A stretch of 64,000 nucleotides of DNA, from NCBI RefSeq assembly GCF_030065535.1, contig NZ_JASJND010000003.1:1-64000 (forward strand). The letters run 5' to 3'. Below are positions 1 to 9,578 of this stretch, one piece after another. Positions within the stretch are counted from its first letter, which is position 1; the number at the start of each line of letters is the position of its first letter. The translations under genes and the position numbers were made by a program. The notes beneath the pieces are model-generated. The model made no database searches, was not told the origin of the DNA, and saw only the letters and a list, made by a program, of their open reading frames with translations. The stretch is from Microbacterium dauci (GTDB lineage Bacteria > Actinomycetota > Actinomycetes > Actinomycetales > Microbacteriaceae).

Positions 1-280
1 GCTTGTACGTGCTACCCGTCGCACCACTGATCGACGCAGACCCACGCTTCCACTGATACGACAACGACGCAGCCGGCTTCCATTGCCCAGCCGCCACTGT
101 CAGCGTGCTGCCGACCTTCGCGGAACCGGACACCGTCGGCACGGGCGCCGACGTGAACTTCGCAGCCGCGACCGCGGCATACGGCGCCGATGTGAACAGC
201 AGAGCAACCGAGATGAGAAGCGCAAGTGCGATCTTGCGCAACGGTCGTTCGGACTCGGGCGCTTTCGACGTCGGATGCAT
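1..280 (-). CDS. Secreted Ig-like repeat protein, N-terminal part (cut by window edge)
   Basis: The ATG at 280 opens a frame running off the left edge, so about 93 residues are visible. A basic start (ERPLRK) and a hydrophobic stretch (IALALLISVALLFTSAPYA) form a signal peptide ending near residue 37. The mature part begins with a module of the type APVPTVSGSAKVGSTLTV, followed by a QWK-containing strand and 'SYQWKRGSASISGATGSTY', the pattern of Ig-like repeats in actinobacterial surface proteins. A GGGGAGG ribosome site lies about 8 bases before the ATG. It is transcribed in the same direction as the his/trp-associated genes but is separated from them by a 165-bp structured leader. The ligand or role cannot be told from this fragment. 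Confidence 0.8.
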   Translation of the reverse strand, partial: MHPTSKAPESERPLRKIALALLISVALLFTSAPYAAVAAAKFTSAPVPTVSGSAKVGSTLTVAAGQWKPAASLSYQWKRGSASISGATGSTYK

Positions 281-400
281 AGGACGTAGCCTCCCCAGGC
301 TGCGCTTCGCGGGTCCCCACTCGCAGCGCCGTCCCCCGCACGGTTCGCCGAAGAAGCCTTGCAGTGCTTCGGCTCACGCGAAGGCTACAACTCCGATCGC
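281..400 (-). promoter_or_regulatory. Structured 5' leader of the secreted-protein gene (riboswitch-like)
   Basis: On the minus strand GTAGCCT (382-388) can pair with AGGCTAC (286-292), closing a domain of about 100 nt. Inside are the hairpins 347-353/367-373 (GCCGAAG/CTTCGGC, 7 bp) and 299-304/322-327 (GCTGCG/CGCAGC, 6 bp), plus G-rich loops. The 3' strand of the closing stem can instead fold locally (288-292 with 297-301), burying the GGGGAGG ribosome site. Two mutually exclusive folds, one hiding the ribosome site, are typical of a riboswitch. I could not match it to a known class by eye; the ydaO (c-di-AMP) consensus does not fit. Confidence 0.4.
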
Positions 401-445
401 TCGGTACGCAAACGCCGTCAGCGGGGCGGTGGTGGCGTCCCGCGC

Positions 446-1042
446 TCAGCGGGTCGGGTCCTCGCCCCGGGAGAGGTCGTCCCACGAATCGACGGCGTCG
501 CGCGGACGGCCGTCGGCCGGCGCGGCGTCCTGCCGGTACTTCCGTCCGGCACCCGCCCATCGGTGCCCGGTGACGAGCGCGATCGCACCGCCGGCGACGA
601 CCGCGAGACCGGCAGCTGCGGTCACCCACGGCCACGGTGTGAGGGCCATCGTGGTGACGATGCCCGCGGCCGCCTCGACGCCACTGAGGCCAGTGGCCTC
701 GGTGACGGTCCCGACGACGGCGTCGATCGGCATGGTCAGCGCGATCCGGAGGGATGCCACGGCGAGTCCTGCGCCCATGAGCACAGCGATCGCGCCGAAG
801 ACGTAGCGGAGCACGCGACCCACGATGGTGAGGGCGAGCCCGAGGGCGAGCGCGGCAAGGCTGAGCGGTGCCAGCACCGGCAACGCGGAAGCGCCCGGCA
901 CCGCCAACGAGAGTTGGGCGCCGTCGCGCAGGGCGAGGTCGAGCCAGGTCTGGGTCGAACCGATGATCGACACCGCTCCCCCGGCCAGCACCGGCAGGAC
1001 CGCACGGGTGCGCCAGCGGCGGGGCGCGGCATCCGGGGTCAT
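446..1042 (-). CDS. Trp biosynthesis-associated membrane protein
   Basis: A 198-residue membrane protein of the actinobacterial family found next to trpE/trpC (Trp_oprn_chp type). Four hydrophobic segments are visible: [15 protein letters not shown] near residue 16, [19 protein letters not shown] near 53, [18 protein letters not shown] near 81 and [19 protein letters not shown] near 137. A charged, disordered tail follows. The conserved 'GSTQTWLDL' after the first segment is typical of the family. Its start overlaps the hisI stop by 4 bases (ATGA), so it is probably the last gene of the his transcript. Biochemical function is unknown. No trp gene is visible beside it. Confidence 0.8.
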   Translation of the reverse strand: MTPDAAPRRWRTRAVLPVLAGGAVSIIGSTQTWLDLALRDGAQLSLAVPGASALPVLAPLSLAALALGLALTIVGRVLRYVFGAIAVLMGAGLAVASLRIALTMPIDAVVGTVTEATGLSGVEAAAGIVTTMALTPWPWVTAAAGLAVVAGGAIALVTGHRWAGAGRKYRQDAAPADGRPRDAVDSWDDLSRGEDPTR

Positions 1043-1395
1043 CGGTCCGACACCACCGGCTCGAGGTCATCGGCGTCAAAACAGGTGTGGTCACCGGTGT
1101 GGCAGGCCGCGCCGACCTGCTCGACGGCGACGAGCAGCGTGTCGCCGTCGCAGTCCAGGCGGACGCCCTTGACGTACTGCGCGTGTCCGGAAGTGTCGCC
1201 CTTGCGCCAGTACTCCTGCCGCGAACGCGACCAGAACGTCACGCGCCCCTCGGTGAGCGTGCGGCGCAGCGCCTCGGCATCCATCCATCCGAGCATCAGC
1301 ACTTCGAGCGTGTCGTGCTGCTGCACGATCGCCGCGACGAGCCCGTCGTCGTTGTAGCGGACGCGGGCCACCCGCTCCTCGATCGTCCTGGCCAT
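1039..1395 (-). CDS. hisI: Phosphoribosyl-AMP cyclohydrolase
   Basis: HisI opens the purine ring of phosphoribosyl-AMP, the third step of histidine synthesis. The 118 residues cover the whole single-domain family. The metal sites are present: D81, C82, D83 and D85 in DCDGDT, and C98 and C105 in [26 protein letters not shown] (about 56-70) binds substrate. HisE is a separate gene here, as usual in actinobacteria, rather than fused. It overlaps hisF by the TGATG junction and the next gene by ATGA, so translation is probably coupled. Confidence 0.97.
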   Translation of the reverse strand: MARTIEERVARVRYNDDGLVAAIVQQHDTLEVLMLGWMDAEALRRTLTEGRVTFWSRSRQEYWRKGDTSGHAQYVKGVRLDCDGDTLLVAVEQVGAACHTGDHTCFDADDLEPVVSDR

Positions 1396-2156
1396 CAGCG
1401 CACCTCGATCCCGTCGGCGACGAGCGCCGACTTCACGTCGCCGACCGTCAACTGGCCGGAGTGGAAGACGGATGCCGCGAGCACGGCGTCGGCCCCGGCG
1501 CGGATCGCGGGCGCGAAGTCCGCGGCATCCCCGGCACCGCCGGAGGCGATCACGGGCACCGACGAGATCTCGCGCATCAGCCCGACGAGCTCGAGGTCGA
1601 AGCCGTCCTTCGTGCCGTCGGCGTCGATCGAGTTGACGAGGAGCTCCCCCGCGCCACGTTCGATCGCCTCACGCGCCCAGGCGAGTGCGTCGAGCGTCGT
1701 GAGAGTGCGGCCGCCGTGCGTCGTGACGGCGAAGCCCGACGGGAGGCCGGGCGCCCGCTTCACGTCGAGCGAGAGGACGAGCACCTGTGCGCCGAACCGG
1801 TCTGCGATCTCGCCGACGAGCTCGGGGCGGGCGATCGCGGCGGAATTCACCCCGACTTTGTCCGCCCCGACGCCGAGGAGGCGAGCGACATCCTCGGTGC
1901 TGCGGACGCCGCCGCCGACCGTCAGCGGGATGAAGACCTCTTCGGCGGTGCGCTGCACGACGTCGTAGGTGGTCGAGCGGTCGTCGACCGTCGCGGTGAC
2001 GTCGAGGAAGGTGATCTCGTCGGCGCCCTGCTCGTAGTACCGGCGTGCGAGCTCGACGGGGTCGCCCATCTCACGCAGGTTCTCGAAGTTGACGCCCTTC
2101 ACGACCTTGCCCGCGGCGACGTCGAGGCACGGGATGACCCGGCAGACGAGCGACAC
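1395..2156 (-). CDS. hisF: Imidazole glycerol phosphate synthase, cyclase subunit
   Basis: A 253-residue (beta/alpha)8 barrel that joins ammonia from HisH to PRFAR, giving imidazole glycerol phosphate and AICAR. The catalytic aspartates are in [12 protein letters not shown] (D12) near the N terminus and in LSLDVKR. Phosphate-binding glycines occur in TVGGGVRS and VIASGGAGD. It starts with GTG one base after the hisG stop. The partner HisH is not in this window, so this is only the distal part of the pathway; hisB, hisC, hisD and hisA must also be elsewhere. Confidence 0.97.
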   Translation of the reverse strand: MSLVCRVIPCLDVAAGKVVKGVNFENLREMGDPVELARRYYEQGADEITFLDVTATVDDRSTTYDVVQRTAEEVFIPLTVGGGVRSTEDVARLLGVGADKVGVNSAAIARPELVGEIADRFGAQVLVLSLDVKRAPGLPSGFAVTTHGGRTLTTLDALAWAREAIERGAGELLVNSIDADGTKDGFDLELVGLMREISSVPVIASGGAGDAADFAPAIRAGADAVLAASVFHSGQLTVGDVKSALVADGIEVR

Positions 2157-2157
2157 G

Positions 2158-3000
2158 TCAGAGCCTTGCGTTGTGGATCGCCGTCACGAGGATCGCGCGG
2201 GCGCCGATCTCGTACAGCGCGTCCATGACCTGGTTGACGGTCTTGCGCGGTGACATCACGCGGACGGCGACCCACTCCGGGTCGCGCAGCGGCGAGATCG
2301 TCGGCGACTCGATGCCCGGGGCGATCGCCACCGCCTGGTCGACGAGCGACGCCGGCAGGTCGTAGTCGATCATCACGTAGCGCCGCGCGACCATGACGCC
2401 GCGGAGGCGCCGCAAGAGCGTCTCGGTGCCCTCGGCCTCGGTCGGGGCGCCGATGAGGACCGCCTCCGACTCGAGCAGCACCGGCCCGAAGATCTCGAGC
2501 CCCGCCTGCCGGAGCGTCGTGCCCGTGGAGACGACGTCGGCGACCGCGTCGGCGACGCCGAGCTGGACAGCAGATTCCACCGCGCCGTCGAGCGGCACGA
2601 GGTCGACGGCGATGCCGTGCTCATCGAGGTAGGCGTCGACGAGGCCCGGGTAGGCGGTCGCGACACGGAGGGCTTCGAGGTCGGCGAGCTCGGTGAAGCG
2701 TCCTGGAGGACCCGCGAAACGGAACGTCGAGCCGCCGAAGCCGAGCTGCTCGATCTCCCGAGCACCCGGCATCCGTGCGTCCAGGAGCAGGTCGCGACCG
2801 GTGATACCGACATGAAGCGCACCGGAGCCCACGTAGGTGGCGATGTCTTTCGGGCGGAGGTAGAAGAACTCGACGTCGTTGACGGGATCGATGGCGTGCA
2901 GGTCTTTGGCGTCGCGGCGACCGGTGTACCCGGCCTCGGCGAGCATGTCGGCGGTGGTCTCGGCGAGCGATCCCTTGTTCGGGATGGCGATGCGCAGCAT
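2158..3000 (-). CDS. hisG: ATP phosphoribosyltransferase (long form, with regulatory domain)
   Basis: HisG condenses ATP with PRPP, the committed step of histidine synthesis. The 280 residues match the long hexameric form that carries its own C-terminal ACT-like histidine-binding domain (end '[22 protein letters not shown]'), so it needs no His[13 protein letters not shown] at the start and '[19 protein letters not shown]' near residue 50 are characteristic. An in-frame ATG at 3030 would add ten residues, but the family begins at MLRIA, so the ATG at 3000 was chosen. It lies close behind hisE in the same operon. Confidence 0.95.
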   Translation of the reverse strand: MLRIAIPNKGSLAETTADMLAEAGYTGRRDAKDLHAIDPVNDVEFFYLRPKDIATYVGSGALHVGITGRDLLLDARMPGAREIEQLGFGGSTFRFAGPPGRFTELADLEALRVATAYPGLVDAYLDEHGIAVDLVPLDGAVESAVQLGVADAVADVVSTGTTLRQAGLEIFGPVLLESEAVLIGAPTEAEGTETLLRRLRGVMVARRYVMIDYDLPASLVDQAVAIAPGIESPTISPLRDPEWVAVRVMSPRKTVNQVMDALYEIGARAILVTAIHNARL

Positions 3001-3058
3001 GTGGGGACTTTCGGGTGGTGGGACGGTCATCCCGGAGCGAGCGTGGACGGAGGCCGGC

Positions 3059-3322
3059 TCAGAGATGTCGGTACACGTCCTGCAGCGAGAGCCCCTTCGC
3101 GAGCATCAGCACCTGCAAGTGATAGAGCAGCTGCGAGATCTCCTCGGCGGTCTCGTCGTCCGACTGGTACTCGGCTGCCATCCAGACCTCGGCGGCTTCT
3201 TCGACGATCTTCTTGCCGATCGCGTGGACGCCGCGGTCCAGCTGCGCGACCGTGCCCGAGCCCTCGGGCCGCGCCGCCGCAGTCGCGGTGAGCTCGGAGA
3301 ACAGCGTGTCGAAGGTCTTCAC
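3059..3322 (-). CDS. hisE: Phosphoribosyl-ATP pyrophosphohydrolase
   Basis: HisE removes pyrophosphate from phosphoribosyl-ATP, the second step of histidine synthesis. It is an all-alpha MazG-like protein of 87 residues. The metal-binding helix region [16 protein letters not shown] (about 32-47) and '[20 protein letters not shown]' are clear. The start is GTG at 3322. A possible -10 box (TACCCT on the minus strand, 3329-3334) sits only 6 bases before it, which suggests a leaderless message starting at this gene and running into hisG-hisF-hisI. Confidence 0.95.
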   Translation of the reverse strand: MKTFDTLFSELTATAAARPEGSGTVAQLDRGVHAIGKKIVEEAAEVWMAAEYQSDDETAEEISQLLYHLQVLMLAKGLSLQDVYRHL

Positions 3323-3377
3323 ACTTCAAGGGTAGCGGGCGGGCGGACCCGACCGGCGCAGCGTGACCTCGCTGCGC

Positions 3378-4049
3378 TCAGTGCCGATGAGCGGATGCCG
3401 CAGTCGCACGGAGTCCTGCGATGGCCGCCCCGGGGTCGCCCGCGCCGAACACCGCCGATCCCGCCACGAAGGTGTCGGCACCTGCCTCCGCAGCCTGCGT
3501 GATCGTCGATTCCGCGATCCCGCCGTCGACCTGCAGCCACACCTGCGAACCGCGGCGGCGCGCCTCGTCCGAGAGCCGACGGAGCTTCGGCATCTGGTCG
3601 GCCATGAAGCTCTGACCACCGAATCCGGGCTCGACGGTCATCACCAGGATCTGGTCGAACTCATCGAGGTGCTCGAACAGCGACTCGACGGGCGTCGCCG
3701 GCTTCACGGCGACACCGGCGCGCGCGCCGATCGACCGCAGCCGCCGCGCGAGCGCGATCGGGTCGACCGCCGCTTCGAGGTGGAAGGTGACCGATGCCGC
3801 GCCGATCTCGGCGTACTGCGGCGCCGTGCGGTCGGCATCCGAGATCATGAGGTGCACGTCGAGTGGGACGGGACTCGTCGCCTGGATGCGCTCGACCATC
3901 TGCGGCCCGAACGTGAGGTTCGGGACGAAGTGGTTGTCCATCACGTCCACGTGCACGAAATCCGCGGACGCAATGCGGGCGAGTTCGGCCTGCATGTTCA
4001 CGAAGTCGGCGGCCAGGATGCTCGGGTTGATGCGCACGTCGGTGGTCAC
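3378..4049 (-). CDS. rpe: Ribulose-phosphate 3-epimerase
   Basis: Interconverts ribulose-5-phosphate and xylulose-5-phosphate in the pentose phosphate pathway, and so helps supply PRPP for the downstream his genes. About 223 residues forming a TIM barrel. INPSILAADF at the start, FVHVDVMDNHFVPN (metal His and catalytic Asp), DVHLMIS, MTVEPGFGGQSF and WLQVDGGI are all intact. The GTG at 4049 was chosen (reading TTDVRINPSILA) because the family starts there and GATGGGGG precedes it; an upstream ATG would add 29 low-complexity residues overlapping rsmB. Confidence 0.95.
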   Translation of the reverse strand: MTTDVRINPSILAADFVNMQAELARIASADFVHVDVMDNHFVPNLTFGPQMVERIQATSPVPLDVHLMISDADRTAPQYAEIGAASVTFHLEAAVDPIALARRLRSIGARAGVAVKPATPVESLFEHLDEFDQILVMTVEPGFGGQSFMADQMPKLRRLSDEARRRGSQVWLQVDGGIAESTITQAAEAGADTFVAGSAVFGAGDPGAAIAGLRATAASAHRH

Positions 4050-4078
4050 GCCCCCATCATCGCAGTCGCCCGGCGTCG

Positions 4079-5434
4079 TCAGGTGCGCTGCAGGAGCGTG
4101 ATCGACATCGCGTCGGTGCCGTGGCGGTGCGGCCACAGCTGTGCTCGCCCCGAGCCGTCGGTCTGCGCCGGCAGGTCGATGGGAGACACGCTGACGGATG
4201 CCACGACCGCGCGGGCGTCGAGCTGCGCGATCCGGCCCTCGAACTGACGCTCGACCTCGGCGACGACCCCGGCCGTCTCGGCGAGGTGCGGCGAGCAGGT
4301 GACGTACGCCACGATGCCGCCCGGAGCGAGTGCCTCAACCGCAGCGGCGAGCAACTCCGCCTGCAGTGCGCTCAGTTCCGGGACATCGGATGGGGTCTTC
4401 CTCCAGCGCGACTCGGGGCGGCGTCGCAACGCGCCGAGTCCAGTGCAGGGCGCGTCCACGAGAATCCGGTCGTACCGGCCCTTGCCGGCGCGGGAGCGCC
4501 CGTCCTCCTCGGAGACCGGAACCTCGCCGGGCACGCCCGCCACCGACTGGCGGACGAGCCGTGCGCGGGCGGGCGACAGCTCGTTCGCCTCGAGCACGGC
4601 ACCGTTGGCGTGCGCTTCGGCGGCGAGCACCGCGGTCTTGCCGCCGGGGGCGGCGCACAGGTCGAGCCACCGCTCACCGTCGCGGACCGGCAGCGCGCGG
4701 GACAGCGCGAGCGCCGCGAGCTGCGACCCCTCGTCCTGCACCCGGATGCGGCCGGCCGAGGCGGTCACCGTGCGTTCGGGGTCTCCCCCGCCGAGCCGGA
4801 ACCCGATCGGCGATTGCGTCGTACGCACAGCATCCGCGGGGATCTCGGCGAGGCCGGGCAGTGCCGTCATCGTCACCTGTGGGGCCGCATTGTCGGCGGC
4901 CAGCAGATCGTGGAGCTCATCGGCGCGGTCCTCGGCCGCGAGCGCACGCCGAAGGGCCCGGATGACCCACACGGGGTGGGCGAACCGGATCGAGAGCCGC
5001 TCGTCGTCTGAGCGCGCCTTGCCCTCGACGCGCGTGAGCCAAGCCGCCTCGTCGCGCTCGGTGATCCGTCGCATGACGGCGTTCGCGAAGCCGGTGATCT
5101 TGCGACCCGCGGCCTGGCGGGCGAGCTCGACGGTCTCGTTCACGGCCGCGTGCGCGGGCACGCGGGTGGCGAGCACCTGATGCGCGCCGAGGCGGAGCGC
5201 ATCGAGCACCGGCGGGTCGATCTCGACGGCAGGTCGACCGGCGGCGGACGCGATGATCGCGTCGTACGTCCCCATCCGCCGGAGGGTGCCGTAGGTGAGC
5301 TCGGTCGCGAGTGCGGCGTCGCCCGGCGTCAGCCCAGCCCGGACGATCTCGCGCGGGAGCAGCAGGTTCGCGTAGGCGTCGGAGGTACGGACGGCGCTGA
5401 TCACGTCGTAGGCGACCTCGCGCGCGGTCGTCAC
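4079..5434 (-). CDS. rsmB: 16S rRNA (cytosine-967 C5)-methyltransferase
   Basis: RsmB/Sun methylates C967 of 16S rRNA using S-adenosylmethionine. About 451 residues: an N-terminal NusB-like RNA-binding domain (AREVAYDVISAVRTSDAYANLLL onward), then a Rossmann methyltransferase with LDLCAAPGGKTAVLA for SAM and the two cysteines in VDAPCTGLG and YVTCSP. GTG 5434 is chosen because it overlaps the fmt stop as GTGA. An ATG at 5491 would extend the protein 19 basic residues into fmt. fmt-rsmB is a common translation-related pair. Confidence 0.93.
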   Translation of the reverse strand: MTTAREVAYDVISAVRTSDAYANLLLPREIVRAGLTPGDAALATELTYGTLRRMGTYDAIIASAAGRPAVEIDPPVLDALRLGAHQVLATRVPAHAAVNETVELARQAAGRKITGFANAVMRRITERDEAAWLTRVEGKARSDDERLSIRFAHPVWVIRALRRALAAEDRADELHDLLAADNAAPQVTMTALPGLAEIPADAVRTTQSPIGFRLGGGDPERTVTASAGRIRVQDEGSQLAALALSRALPVRDGERWLDLCAAPGGKTAVLAAEAHANGAVLEANELSPARARLVRQSVAGVPGEVPVSEEDGRSRAGKGRYDRILVDAPCTGLGALRRRPESRWRKTPSDVPELSALQAELLAAAVEALAPGGIVAYVTCSPHLAETAGVVAEVERQFEGRIAQLDARAVVASVSVSPIDLPAQTDGSGRAQLWPHRHGTDAMSITLLQRT

Positions 5435-6363
5435 TGGTCGCTCCCCGGAAGGTCGAAGCGCGGTTCGTCGGCGCGAAGACCGCGCCACCAATCCGCAGCG
5501 GCCATGGCGCCCTTCCCCGCGGGCTGCACTGTCGTGAGCGCAACGGTACCGTCGCCCGTGCCCACGAGGACGCGCTTGTCGGCGAACGTGACGACGCCCG
5601 GGGCCAGTTCGGTGTCCGGGCCCTGCAACGCCGCGAGCACCTTGAGCCGCTGCCCTCCGATCGCCGCGTGGGCGCCCGGCTCGGGAGTCGTTCCGCGGAA
5701 TCGGTCGAGCACACGGACGGCGGGCTGCGTGAAGTCGAGTGCGCCGTCGGCGATCGAGAGCTTCGGCGCGAGTGTGGGCTCACCCACCTGCGGCTCGGCG
5801 ACGGCTGTCCCGGCCGCGATACCGTCCACGACCTCGCGCACGAGCGCTGCGCCGTCGACTGCGAGCGATGCGAGCAGGTCACCGGCGGTCGCCCCGCGCG
5901 GCACGTCCTGCTCGAGCTGCGCGTACACATCGCCGGCGTCGAGGGCGGGAACGAGCTGGAAGACCGCCGCGCCGGTCCTCCGGTCACCGGCGATGAGCGC
6001 ATGTTGCACCGGCGCCGCGCCACGCCAGCGCGGGAGCAGCGAGAAGTGCAGGTTGATCCACCCGTGCGCCGGCGTCGACAGGAGCGGCTCGCGGACGAGG
6101 CCGCCGTACGCGACGATGACGCCGAGGTCGGGCTCGTGGGCGGCGATAGCAGCCGTGGCATCCGCATCGAGCCGGTCGGCCTTGATGACCGGGATGCCGA
6201 GCTCCTCAGCGGCCACAGCGACCGGCGAGGGCGTCAGCACGCGCTTGCGGCCGAGCGGGGCGTCACGCCTCGTGACGACGGCGACGACCTCGTGGTCCGA
6301 CGCCGCGAGGGCGTGCAGGGACGGAACTGCCGGGTCGGGGGTTCCGGCGAAAACGACGCGCAT
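5431..6363 (-). CDS. fmt: Methionyl-tRNA formyltransferase
   Basis: Transfers a formyl group from 10-formyl-tetrahydrofolate to Met-tRNA(fMet) for initiation. About 310 residues with the catalytic 'INLHFSLLPRWRGAAPVQHA' signature (Asn, His) and an N-terminal Rossmann fold starting MRVVFAGTPDPAVPSL. The ATG at 6363 has GAGGACC upstream. A GTG at 6375 would overlap the priA stop but adds four residues not typical of the family. The C-terminal OB-like domain is complete. Confidence 0.95.
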   Translation of the reverse strand: MRVVFAGTPDPAVPSLHALAASDHEVVAVVTRRDAPLGRKRVLTPSPVAVAAEELGIPVIKADRLDADATAAIAAHEPDLGVIVAYGGLVREPLLSTPAHGWINLHFSLLPRWRGAAPVQHALIAGDRRTGAAVFQLVPALDAGDVYAQLEQDVPRGATAGDLLASLAVDGAALVREVVDGIAAGTAVAEPQVGEPTLAPKLSIADGALDFTQPAVRVLDRFRGTTPEPGAHAAIGGQRLKVLAALQGPDTELAPGVVTFADKRVLVGTGDGTVALTTVQPAGKGAMAAADWWRGLRADEPRFDLPGSDQ

Positions 6364-6371
6364 CCTGGTCC

Positions 6372-8330
6372 TCACAGATCGAGCTCGGGCACATCGAGCC
6401 GAACCTTGAGTGTAGTCCGCGGGGTCGAACGGGGGCCGCGCCGTCGGCCTGAGACCGCCGCGGCGACCACTGACGATCGCAACTGCTCAGCCACCGCACG
6501 CCCGTGGGCGTAGTCGACGCGGACGAGGGCGCGGACCATGCCCTCCCCCTGCGGGACGGGCCCGAGCACGGCCGTCGCATCGAGCGCAGGGACCGTCGCC
6601 CGCAGCTCGCGGAGCGCTTCGTCGACGACCGGCGCGGTGCCCTCGACCGACGCGACCCGCACCGTCGGCGGCATCTGCAACGGCGCCCGATCGGCGAGCT
6701 CCTGCCGCGCATACGCAGCGTGGTTCCACGTCGCGAGCGCACGCGCGACCGGGCCCGTCACACCCACGAGGTGCACCGGCGACCCCGGGGCCGCGAGCAC
6801 CGCGGCGTTCGACCACCAGCGCAGGCACGACTCGCCGATCCGCAGCTGCTCCGCCATCAGCATCTTGTCGCCGTCGAGCAGGATCACGGCGCGATACCCG
6901 CCCGCGGCGTGCGGTTCCGCGCCACGGGTGGCGATCACCAGCGCGGGGCGGTCGTCGACGGATGCCACGGGGTGGTCGCCGTCGGCGACGATGACCCGCA
7001 CACCGGGGAACGCCCGACCGAGTTCATCCGCCGTGCGCTCGCTGCCGGACGAGGCCATGCGGAAGCTCGTGGCGGAGCAGTTCGCGCACGACCAGCCCGG
7101 GGCCGACCGCCCGCACCAGCCGCAGTCCGGAACCGCACCCGCCCGTCGCGCGCGCAGCGGACCGGAGCAGTGGCGGCAGCGTGCCGGTGTGCGGCACTCG
7201 GCGCACACGAGCACCGGCGAGTATCCGGGTCGCGCCACCTGCACGAGCACGGGACCGTGCTGGAGCGCCTCTCGTGCCGCCGCGAACGCGCTCGACGGCA
7301 CGCGCGCGCCCCGCGACTCGGCTTCGTGCGTCGCCGACAGCACGACCTTCGGCGACGGACGTCGCGCCGCGGGCAGGGCTCGGACGAATCCGATCTGCAC
7401 CAGTCGCTCGACGTCGGTCGTGCGCGTATGCCCGAGGAACACGAGCGCCGACGACTCGACGCCCTGTCGCACGAGTGCCGCATCGCGCGCGTGCACGCCA
7501 GGACTCAGCGGCTCCGCGAGCAACGGATCACCGTCGTCCCAGATCAGGACGAGCCCCACGTCATGTGCCGGCGCGTACACCGTCGAACGATTGCCGACGA
7601 CGATGCACGGCACATCCCGCAGCAGCCGAAGGTAACTGCTGAATCGCTCCGGGCCCGACCGGCGGGCGTCGTCGCGCACGACCGCATCGTCGGGGACGCA
7701 CGCCGCAAGTGCCTCGAGCACCTGCGTCTGGTCGCGATGATCCGGGACCACGATCAGCGCGCTCCGCCCCGATGCGAGCGTCTGCACCGCGAGCGCCGCC
7801 GCGAGGTCCGCCCACGCGCCGCGGAGCTCCCCCGCAGCGGGGTGCGGCGGTGCGTCGACCGCGAGACGCTCCCCCGCGAGTGCCGCGTCGGCGAGGCCGG
7901 GATACGTCGACAGGATGCCGGCGGCCGTGGCCGCGGCATCCGCCGACACCCCCGGCGCCGCGGGCGGGTCGGACGCGAGCCACGCCTTCTCGGCGCGAAC
8001 CATGCGCTTGGGCACCGCGAGACGCAGGACGTCGTTCGCAGATCCGGCGGCACGGTCGGCGACCGCACGCGCGAGCTCGTACAGCCGCCGCGGCAGGAGC
8101 TCGATCGGTGATACCACCTCCGCGAGCTCCGACAGCGGCCGCCCGCCAGGCTCGGCCTCACCGAGTTCGACGAGCCACCCCTCGACCATGCGTCCCGCGC
8201 TCCGGAGCGGCGCTTTCACACGCACGCCTGGACGTGCGACGCCCTCGAACTTCGCCGGGATCGCGTAATCGAACAGGCGGTCGAGCTGCGGCAGCGGCGA
8301 GTCGAGGAGGACCCGCGCGACGGTGGCCAC
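6372..8330 (-). CDS. priA: PriA-type primosomal protein, helicase motifs degenerate
   Basis: 652 residues with PriA architecture: the 3'-DNA-binding domain (LDRLFDYAIP, PGVRVKAPL), a helicase-like core, and zinc ligands in CAECRTPARCRHC and 'CGWCGRSAPGWSCANC'. Working Walker A is absent: where GxxGxGKT should be, the sequence reads GRSALIVVPDHRDQ, and the DEEH box is replaced by LIWDDGD. This matches the actinobacterial PriA group, which keeps the fold but probably lacks ATPase activity. GTG start, directly after metK, before fmt. Likely role: replication restart scaffolding. Confidence 0.9.
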   Translation of the reverse strand: MATVARVLLDSPLPQLDRLFDYAIPAKFEGVARPGVRVKAPLRSAGRMVEGWLVELGEAEPGGRPLSELAEVVSPIELLPRRLYELARAVADRAAGSANDVLRLAVPKRMVRAEKAWLASDPPAAPGVSADAAATAAGILSTYPGLADAALAGERLAVDAPPHPAAGELRGAWADLAAALAVQTLASGRSALIVVPDHRDQTQVLEALAACVPDDAVVRDDARRSGPERFSSYLRLLRDVPCIVVGNRSTVYAPAHDVGLVLIWDDGDPLLAEPLSPGVHARDAALVRQGVESSALVFLGHTRTTDVERLVQIGFVRALPAARRPSPKVVLSATHEAESRGARVPSSAFAAAREALQHGPVLVQVARPGYSPVLVCAECRTPARCRHCSGPLRARRAGAVPDCGWCGRSAPGWSCANCSATSFRMASSGSERTADELGRAFPGVRVIVADGDHPVASVDDRPALVIATRGAEPHAAGGYRAVILLDGDKMLMAEQLRIGESCLRWWSNAAVLAAPGSPVHLVGVTGPVARALATWNHAAYARQELADRAPLQMPPTVRVASVEGTAPVVDEALRELRATVPALDATAVLGPVPQGEGMVRALVRVDYAHGRAVAEQLRSSVVAAAVSGRRRGPRSTPRTTLKVRLDVPELDL

Positions 8331-8336
8331 GGCCGG

Positions 8337-9530
8337 TCAGCGGCCGGCAGATGCCCGGAGCGCGTCGACGCGGTCGAGGCGTTCCCAGGTGAACTCGTCG
8401 TGGTCGCGACCGAAGTGGCCGTATGCGGCGGTGGACGCGTAGATCGGCCGCAGCAGGTCGAGGTCGTCGATGATCGCCTGCGGACGCAGATCGAACACGT
8501 CGCGGATCGCGGCGGTGATCTTCTCGTCCGAGACGTGACCGGTGCCGAACGTCTCGACGTAGAGACCGACGGGCGCGGCACGCCCGATGGCGTAGGCGAC
8601 CTGCACCTCGAGGCGGTCGGCAAGCCCGGCGGCGACAGCGTTCTTCGCGACCCAGCGCATGGCGTACGCCGCGGAGCGGTCGACCTTGGACGGGTCCTTG
8701 CCGCTGAACGCGCCACCACCGTGCCGCGCCGCGCCGCCGTAGGTGTCGATGATGATCTTGCGCCCGGTGAGTCCGGCGTCGCCCTTCGGACCGCCGACCA
8801 CGAACGGGCCCGCGGGATTGATGACGTAGCGGACGTTCGAGACGTCGAGGCCGGTCTTCGCGAGCACCGGGTCGATGACCTCCGCCTGCACCGCGGCGCG
8901 GAGGGCCGGCAGCGAGATGTCGGGGTTGTGCTGCGTCGAGAGCACGACGGTGTCGACCGAGACGGGCGTGGTGCCGTCGTAGCCGAGGGTGACCTGCGTC
9001 TTACCGTCGGGACGGAGGAACGGCAACGCGCCCGAACGACGCGCGTCGGTAAGGCGCTCGGCCAGTCGGTGCGCGGTCCAGATCGCGGTCGGCATGTACT
9101 GCGGCGTCTCGTTCGTCGCGTAACCGAACATGATGCCCTGGTCACCGGCGCCGAGCGCGTCGAGCGTGTCGACCGAGCCGCCCTCGCGATGTTCGAGGGC
9201 GTTGTCGACGCCAGCGGCAATGTCGCCCGACTGTTCTCCGATCGAGACGGTCACGCCGCACGAATCGCCGTCGAAGCCGGTGTCCGAAGAGGTGTACCCG
9301 ATGCGGTTGACGACGCCGCGGACGATGCCGGGGATGTCGACGTAGCCGTCGGTGCGGACCTCGCCCGCGACGTGCACGAGTCCGGTCGTGACGAGCGTCT
9401 CGACCGCGACCCGGCTGTTCCGGTCGACGGCGAGGAGCGCGTCGAGGATGCTGTCGGAGATCTGGTCGCAGATCTTGTCGGGGTGGCCTTCGGTCACGGA
9501 TTCCGACGTGAACAGACGCAGCGCGGACAT
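8337..9530 (-). CDS. metK: S-adenosylmethionine synthetase
   Basis: Makes S-adenosylmethionine from ATP and methionine. 397 residues, full length for the three-domain family. [20 protein letters not shown] (ATP/Mg site), [12 protein letters not shown] and [19 protein letters not shown] (phosphate loop) are intact. GGAGGACCG precedes the ATG. It lies between rpoZ and priA, the standard actinobacterial order. No SAM-sensing riboswitch was recognised upstream; the gap instead holds two short hairpins. Confidence 0.97.
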   Translation of the reverse strand: MSALRLFTSESVTEGHPDKICDQISDSILDALLAVDRNSRVAVETLVTTGLVHVAGEVRTDGYVDIPGIVRGVVNRIGYTSSDTGFDGDSCGVTVSIGEQSGDIAAGVDNALEHREGGSVDTLDALGAGDQGIMFGYATNETPQYMPTAIWTAHRLAERLTDARRSGALPFLRPDGKTQVTLGYDGTTPVSVDTVVLSTQHNPDISLPALRAAVQAEVIDPVLAKTGLDVSNVRYVINPAGPFVVGGPKGDAGLTGRKIIIDTYGGAARHGGGAFSGKDPSKVDRSAAYAMRWVAKNAVAAGLADRLEVQVAYAIGRAAPVGLYVETFGTGHVSDEKITAAIRDVFDLRPQAIIDDLDLLRPIYASTAAYGHFGRDHDEFTWERLDRVDALRASAGR

Positions 9531-9578
9531 CGGTCCTCCAGGTGCGGGGATCGGGGGTGTGAAACCATCATGCCCGCG

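Noticed and set aside
281..400. c-di-AMP (ydaO) or c-di-GMP riboswitch
   Set aside because: The conserved ydaO and GEMM core strings are missing, so only 'riboswitch-like leader' is claimed.
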